Origin: Eubacterium sp. UBA5416
GTDB lineage: Bacteria; Bacillota; Clostridia; Lachnospirales; Lachnospiraceae
Reading direction: 5' to 3'
NCBI GenBank assembly: GCA_002409525.1
Contig: DHNM01000045.1
Location: 1 to 17,029 of the forward strand
Length of the DNA: 17,029 nt
In this document: piece by piece, positions 13,110 through 17,029 of the stretch
How the letters are laid out: each line of letters starts with the position of its first letter
Position numbering within the stretch: position 1 is the first letter of the stretch
Made by a program: the position numbers and the translations under genes
Notes under the pieces: generated by a model
What the model was told of the DNA's origin: nothing
Database searches by the model: none
What the model saw: the letters and a program-made list of their open reading frames with translations, nothing else

Positions 13110-15491
13110 ATGGAGACGATCCGAATATCCGTGCGGGCGCTGGTTGAATTTCTGCTCCGCAGCGGAGATCTGGACAATAGAAAAGACGGATTTGCTGATA
13201 AAGAGACGATGCAGAAAGGGAGCCGGATCCACAGAAAGATTCAAAAGCGTATGGGTGCAGGTTACCGCCCGGAATGTCCTCTTGTCTATGAAAAACAGTT
13301 TGATCATTACATCCTGAGGGTGGAGGGTCGTGCCGACGGTATATTCTATGAAAATGGCATGGATGTGATTGACGAGATCAAGAGCACTTATACGTTGATC
13401 ACGGAAATTACAGAGCCGGTGCCGATCCATGCAGCTCAGGCAAAGTGCTATGCCTATATTTATGCTTTGCTGAATCACAAAGAACAGATGGGCGTTCAGA
13501 TGACTTACTGCAGTCTGGAGACGGAAGACATCAAACGTTTCAACGATACATTTCAAATAGAGGAACTGGACAACTGGTTCACGGATCTCATCGGCAGATA
13601 CCGGAAATGGGCTGACTTTCAGTATCAGTGGAGACAGAAGAGAAACTCATCGATGCAGGGAATGGAATTCCCCTACCCCTACCGAAAAGGGCAGAAAAAG
13701 CTTGTGGCGGATGTATATCGCACGATCATAAGAGAAAAGCAGCTCTTTGTTAACGCACCGACAGGTGTCGGGAAGACATTGTCGGTGCTTTTTCCGGCTG
13801 TCCGCGCGGTAGGGGAGGGACAAGGGGATAAGATCTTCTACCTTACTGCGAAGACGATCACCCGAACCGTGGCGGAGGAGGCATTTTCCATCCTGGGAGA
13901 ACATGGGCTTCTTTATAAAGTGATCACGCTGACTGCAAAAGAAAAGATGTGTGTTTGTGATGAGGTGGACTGCAATCCTCTGACATGTCCACGGGCAAAA
14001 GGGCATTTTGACCGGGTAAATGATGCGGTTTTCGATCTGCTCAACCAGTGTGATACGCTTTCCAGGGATGTAATACTTGAAGCGGCAGACAAAGCCCGGG
14101 TCTGTCCGTATGAGTTTCAGCTGGACCTGGCCACATGGGTGGACGCGGTAATCTGTGATTATAATTATGTCTTTGATCCGGTGGTCCGTCTGCGCAGATT
14201 CTTTGGAGCGGGCACAGGAAGGGGAGAACATCTCTTTTTGATCGACGAAGCACATAATCTGGTGGAGCGTGGAAGGCAGATGTACAGTGCGTCTGTTTAT
14301 AAAGAGGATTTCCTGGAGATCAAAAGGCTGATCAAACCACATGTACACGATGTCAGATTAACGAAAGCACTGGATCGCTGCAACCGGCAGCTGCTTGCCT
14401 TTAAGAGGGAGTGCAGCGGAGATTATCTGGAGCTTGCTAATGTCGGTAATTTTCTCATCTCTATGATGAATCTGGTGGGAGAACTGGAACGTTTTCTCCA
14501 GGATCTGAGGAATGGAGAACTGAGAAAAAAAGTCCTGGAGTTTTACTTTTCGGCGAAGTCATTTGTCAGCATCTATGAGATTATGGACGAAAACTATATG
14601 ATTTACGCCAGACATACCGGTGACGGGCGGTTTATGCTGAAACTTTTCTGTGTTAATCCGGCTGTCAATCTACAGGAATGTCTGGATAAGGGCCTGAGTG
14701 CAGTATTCTTCTCGGCGACACTTCTCCCGGTCACATATTATAAAGAACTGTTGTCAGCGAGAAAAGATGATTATGCTGTTTATGTGGAATCGCCTTTTGA
14801 TCCGGAACGTCGCAAATTAATTCTGGCGGATGATGTGAGTACAAAATATACCAGGCGGGGGACTGAGGAATATACCAGAATTGCCTCTTATATCTGTCAG
14901 GTGGTAAGACAGAAGAAGGGCAATTACATGGTGTTTTTTCCATCTTATCGCATGCTTGAAGATGTCAGTGATATTTTTTCGGAGTCTTTTCTGCCGCAGG
15001 CAGAGACTGACGGAAGTGTGGAAGTTCTACAGCAGGTTCCGGGTATGAATGAGACTGAAAGAGAAGAATTCCTGGATCAGTTTAGCCGGAGTGATACAGG
15101 GCCTGAGACACTGATTGGATTTTGCGTGATGGGCGGTATCTTCTCAGAAGGGATAGATCTGGACGGAGAGCGCCTGATCGGGGCGATTGTCGTGGGAACA
15201 GGTCTTCCACAGCTTGATACCGAACGGGAAATTCTGAAGAAATTCTATGATCGACGCGGAGAAAAGGGATTCGACTATGCTTATCGCTTTCCCGGCATGA
15301 ATAAAGTCTTCCAGGCCGCGGGCCGTGTGATCCGGACGGATGAGGACACAGGAGTCGTTGTACTCCTGGATGAACGTTTCTGCTATCGGGAGAACCTGGA
15401 CTTGTTTCCACGGGAGTGGAAGACATATAGTACCTGCTCGATCTCTGCGATTGCAGGCATGGTAAAAAAATTCTGGGATCGTTATCCCTGA
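13110..15491 (+). CDS. RecB/Cas4-like nuclease fused to an XPD/DinG-type Fe-S DNA helicase
   Basis: A 793-residue DNA repair-type enzyme. Residues about 1-180 form a PD-(D/E)XK nuclease of the RecB/Cas4 type: His41 (GSRIHRKI), Asp76 (GRADG), Glu89-x-Lys91 (DEIK) and Gln110/Tyr114 (AQAKCYAY). From about 190 an SF2 Rad3/XPD helicase follows: Walker A APTGVGKT (216-223), a Fe-S domain with Cys281, 283, 288, 293 and 332 (four of which should bind a 4Fe-4S cluster), DEAH (379-382), FFSATLLP, and motif VI QAAGRVIRT near the C-terminus. Expected to unwind DNA 5' to 3' and cut it; the biological substrate is unknown. AAAGGTGAT precedes ATG 13110. The 3' end overlaps the convergent phosphatase gene by 10 nt. 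Confidence 0.9.
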   Translation: METIRISVRALVEFLLRSGDLDNRKDGFADKETMQKGSRIHRKIQKRMGAGYRPECPLVYEKQFDHYILRVEGRADGIFYENGMDVIDEIKSTYTLITEITEPVPIHAAQAKCYAYIYALLNHKEQMGVQMTYCSLETEDIKRFNDTFQIEELDNWFTDLIGRYRKWADFQYQWRQKRNSSMQGMEFPYPYRKGQKKLVADVYRTIIREKQLFVNAPTGVGKTLSVLFPAVRAVGEGQGDKIFYLTAKTITRTVAEEAFSILGEHGLLYKVITLTAKEKMCVCDEVDCNPLTCPRAKGHFDRVNDAVFDLLNQCDTLSRDVILEAADKARVCPYEFQLDLATWVDAVICDYNYVFDPVVRLRRFFGAGTGRGEHLFLIDEAHNLVERGRQMYSASVYKEDFLEIKRLIKPHVHDVRLTKALDRCNRQLLAFKRECSGDYLELANVGNFLISMMNLVGELERFLQDLRNGELRKKVLEFYFSAKSFVSIYEIMDENYMIYARHTGDGRFMLKLFCVNPAVNLQECLDKGLSAVFFSATLLPVTYYKELLSARKDDYAVYVESPFDPERRKLILADDVSTKYTRRGTEEYTRIASYICQVVRQKKGNYMVFFPSYRMLEDVSDIFSESFLPQAETDGSVEVLQQVPGMNETEREEFLDQFSRSDTGPETLIGFCVMGGIFSEGIDLDGERLIGAIVVGTGLPQLDTEREILKKFYDRRGEKGFDYAYRFPGMNKVFQAAGRVIRTDEDTGVVVLLDERFCYRENLDLFPREWKTYSTCSISAIAGMVKKFWDRYP

Positions 15492-16198
15492 AATGGATCC
15501 GTAAAGTACCCGTAGACGGAAACAGGCTCGTTATGTAAGAGAAGATGAGAGGTATCGCCCATCATCTGGCAGCGGAAATATGCTTCTCCCGGAGTGCGCT
15601 CCTCTGTTCCCAGCACTGTGACTGAGGTCGGGGCGAGGAAGAATCCCTGCCATAATTGATGAGGAGTTACGTTAATCAGATGAGAGACCAGTGCACCGGT
15701 GATTCCCAGATGACAGAAGCAGACAACAACGTCATCGTGATGTGTGTTGTCATCGGTGAGATAACGGTACCCGTCTCTGCGATAGCCGTATTTTTCAAGC
15801 AGCTCATCCATCTTTGCCGTGACATATTCATAGTTCTCTTTTAAGTTCCCCGTGAGCATCTCCGGATTCTGGTGCCAGGTGTTCAGGTCAAACAGTTCCG
15901 GATGTGTATTGAGATAATCGGACTTTCGGTCCCATGGAAGAACGCGGCTGCCTGTCTGTGGATCGACAATTGGGGAATCGAACTCCTGCAGCCAGTCACA
16001 GATCACGGCTTTCCGGTTTAATTTCTTCAATGAAGCGGCGGCTGTATCCTTTGCCCGCCCAAGCGGAGAGCAATAGATATCGGTGATATTCCATTTACTG
16101 GTTCGCTCTGACAGATATTCGGCCTCACGCCAGCCTTTCTCTGTGAGGGAATCTATCTCGTAATTGGGCTCTCCGTGTCGTATAAAAATCAGTTTCAT
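15482..16198 (-). CDS. Histidine phosphatase family protein (phosphoglycerate mutase-like)
   Basis: A 238-residue cytosolic phosphohydrolase of the histidine phosphatase superfamily. The phosphorylated histidine is His8 in FIRHGEP; YCSPLGRAKDTA carries the second conserved Arg, and VVCFCHLG supplies the second catalytic His. Without further specificity motifs the substrate (phosphosugar, nucleotide, cobalamin precursor or other) cannot be named. A five-codon upstream extension is open, but ATG 16198 follows GGAGGATTTT and begins the usual MKLIFIRHGE, so it is chosen. The gene is convergent with the helicase gene and overlaps it by 10 nt at the stop codons. It is divergent from thrS, with overlapping promoters. 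Confidence 0.88.
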   Translation of the reverse strand: MKLIFIRHGEPNYEIDSLTEKGWREAEYLSERTSKWNITDIYCSPLGRAKDTAAASLKKLNRKAVICDWLQEFDSPIVDPQTGSRVLPWDRKSDYLNTHPELFDLNTWHQNPEMLTGNLKENYEYVTAKMDELLEKYGYRRDGYRYLTDDNTHHDDVVVCFCHLGITGALVSHLINVTPHQLWQGFFLAPTSVTVLGTEERTPGEAYFRCQMMGDTSHLLLHNEPVSVYGYFTDPFQG

Positions 16199-16247
16199 TT
16201 TAAAATCCTCCAAATCCGCCCTGATCGGGCCGGTTACTTATGCATTT

Positions 16248-16276
16248 AGTATAACCTAAAAAAAACATCTTGACAA
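16248..16276 (-). promoter_or_regulatory. Promoter of the histidine phosphatase gene
   Basis: On the minus strand: TTGTCA (16276-16271), 17-nt spacer, TATACT (16253-16248); predicted start near 16241. Its -35 shares five bases with the -35 of the divergent thrS promoter. Confidence 0.65.
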
Positions 16277-16297
16277 TGTAGTTTGGCGTGTTATACT
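16270..16297 (+). promoter_or_regulatory. Promoter of the thrS T-box transcript
   Basis: TTGACA (16270-16275), 16-nt spacer, TATACT (16292-16297); near-consensus. Predicted start near 16304, directly before the stem I base of the T-box. Confidence 0.8.
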
Positions 16298-16303
16298 AAA
16301 ACC

Positions 16304-16550
16304 ACAAAGACAGAGAACACGTTGAGAAGAAGAGTAAATCGCGAAATGTTACAGAGAGAGACATGAAAGCTGGAAGTGTCTTGGCAGGAAACGATTGAAA
16401 ACTAACTTTGAGTGGCCCCAACCCGGTCCGGTGATTCCGTTATCGTCGAAATGAGTGGTTTTTATAACAATCTGGGTGGAACCGCGAATGACTGACTGAA
16501 TATTCGTCCCTTGCAGCATGTATTTACATACAGCTGTGAGGGGTTTTTTT
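16304..16550 (+). promoter_or_regulatory. Threonine T-box leader (tRNA-sensing antitermination)
   Basis: A complete T-box leader in front of thrS. Stem I base: CCAC-AAAG near 16302-16309 pairs with CTTT-GAGTGG at 16406-16415. The specifier loop is bounded by AATCG (5' side, after AGTA) and CGATT (16392-16396); on the 3' side GAAA is followed by ACT at 16401-16403, a threonine codon. The T-box bulge TGGAACC (16477-16483) is framed by GGG (16474-16476) and GCGAAT (16484-16489), which pair with ATTCGTCCC (16502-16510) as antiterminator. UGGA in the bulge is complementary to a UCCA acceptor end, that is, U73. Uncharged tRNA-Thr should permit thrS transcription. Confidence 0.93.
16508..16550 (+). 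terminator. Regulated terminator of the thrS T-box
   Basis: CCCTTGCAGC (16508-16517) pairs with GCTGTGAGGG (16533-16542), an inner TGTA/TACA extension follows, then T7 (16544-16550). The CCC at 16508-16510 is shared with the antiterminator, so the two folds exclude each other. Confidence 0.9.
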
Positions 16551-16573
16551 ATTAGAGAAGGAGGACTTTATAT

Positions 16574-17029
16574 ATGATTATAACATTGAAAGACGGATCA
16601 GAGATAGAATATGATAAGCCCATGGCTGTAATTGATATCGCAAAGGATATCAGCGAGGGTTTAGGCAGAATGGCAGCATGCGGAGAAATTGACGGAAACG
16701 TTGTAGATCTTCGCCATGTAGTTGATCAGGACTGTTCGCTTACTATTCACACACCCTCCGATCCGGAGGGTCTGGCCGTATATCGTCATACGACTTCACA
16801 TATCATGGCACAGGCCATCAAGAGATTATATCCGGATGTGAAACTGGCGATCGGGCCGTCTGTCTCCGATGGATTTTACTATGATATTGACAGTGAAGAG
16901 CCAATTACCCCGGAAGATCTGAAAAAGATTGAAGCAGAGATGAAAAAAATCATAAAGGCTGCCTATCCGCTTAAAAGATTTACAAAACCGAGGGAGGAAG
17001 CCATCACTTTTATGAAGGAGCGCAGAGAA
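16574..17029 (+). CDS. thrS: Threonyl-tRNA synthetase, N-terminal part (runs off the window)
   Basis: The first 152 codons of thrS are present and the frame is open to the last base. Residues 1 to about 62 form the TGS domain (MIITLKDGSEIEYD, then TIHTPSDPEG). It is followed by the start of the editing/SAD domain, with HTTSHIMAQAIKRLYPD (about 72-88) carrying the HxxxH metal-type motif, and the conserved GPSVSDGFYYDID (about 93-105). The catalytic class II core and anticodon-binding domain lie beyond the window. AGAAGGAGG precedes the ATG. Expression is controlled by the threonine T-box just upstream, which confirms the amino acid. Confidence 0.95.
   Translation, partial: MIITLKDGSEIEYDKPMAVIDIAKDISEGLGRMAACGEIDGNVVDLRHVVDQDCSLTIHTPSDPEGLAVYRHTTSHIMAQAIKRLYPDVKLAIGPSVSDGFYYDIDSEEPITPEDLKKIEAEMKKIIKAAYPLKRFTKPREEAITFMKERRE

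Noticed and set aside
13647..14348. 233-codon minus-strand open frame inside the helicase gene
   Set aside because: Fully antisense to well-conserved helicase motifs, with no ribosome binding site and no recognisable domain.
16218..16230. GCCC-TGATC-GGGC dyad in the phosphatase leader
   Set aside because: Only 4 bp of stem; not convincing as operator or regulatory hairpin.

Overview
The window looks like chromosome of an anaerobic, low-to-moderate-GC Firmicute, most likely a Clostridia/Lachnospiraceae member. This is inference from gene content: desulfoferrodoxin with FtnA-type ferritin, a ThiT thiamine S-component under a TPP riboswitch, a T-box-controlled thrS, a CsoR/Mrp pair, strong AGGAGG-type ribosome binding sites and sigma-A-type promoters. 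No insertion sequence, CRISPR array, tRNA or rRNA is seen.

Layout. 1-240: 3' end of an unrecognised gene that seems to be frameshifted near its end. 373-1791: sodium:solute symporter with its own promoter and a strong terminator. 2027-4912: a three-gene FecCD-type metallophore/cobalamin-class ABC importer (permease, ATPase, lipoprotein). 5065-6159: GldA-like iron-containing alcohol/polyol dehydrogenase. 6251-7158 (minus): desulfoferrodoxin-ferritin operon whose promoter -10 is covered by a close match to a PerR box. 7337-9226 (minus): TPP riboswitch, thiT and an M42 metallopeptidase. 9305-9655 (minus): XRE repressor with a dyad between its -35 and -10. 9759-9954: an orphan reading-frame end with its own terminator. 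10068-12692: a compact plus-strand operon of a GT2 glycosyltransferase, a small unrecognised protein, a deoxyinosine/uracil-DNA glycosylase, a His-rich CsoR-family regulator and an Mrp/NBP35 Fe-S P-loop ATPase. 12808-13035: an HPr-fold protein lacking the catalytic histidine. 13110-15491: a RecB/Cas4-like nuclease fused to an XPD/DinG Fe-S helicase. 15482-16198 (minus): histidine phosphatase. 16270-17029: T-box leader and the N-terminal third of thrS.

Functionally, several units concern iron and oxidative stress: siderophore/heme/B12-type uptake, ferritin storage, superoxide reduction, Fe-S carrier and Fe-S helicase. Regulation is unusually easy to read: TPP riboswitch acting by RBS sequestration, T-box antitermination with an ACU specifier, a PerR-type operator, an XRE autoregulatory dyad, and overlapping divergent promoters at 16248-16297. 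No clearly novel multi-gene system is proven here. The best candidates for a second look are the operon at 10068-12692, the nuclease-helicase fusion with its HPr-like neighbour, and the regulatory architectures listed as findings.
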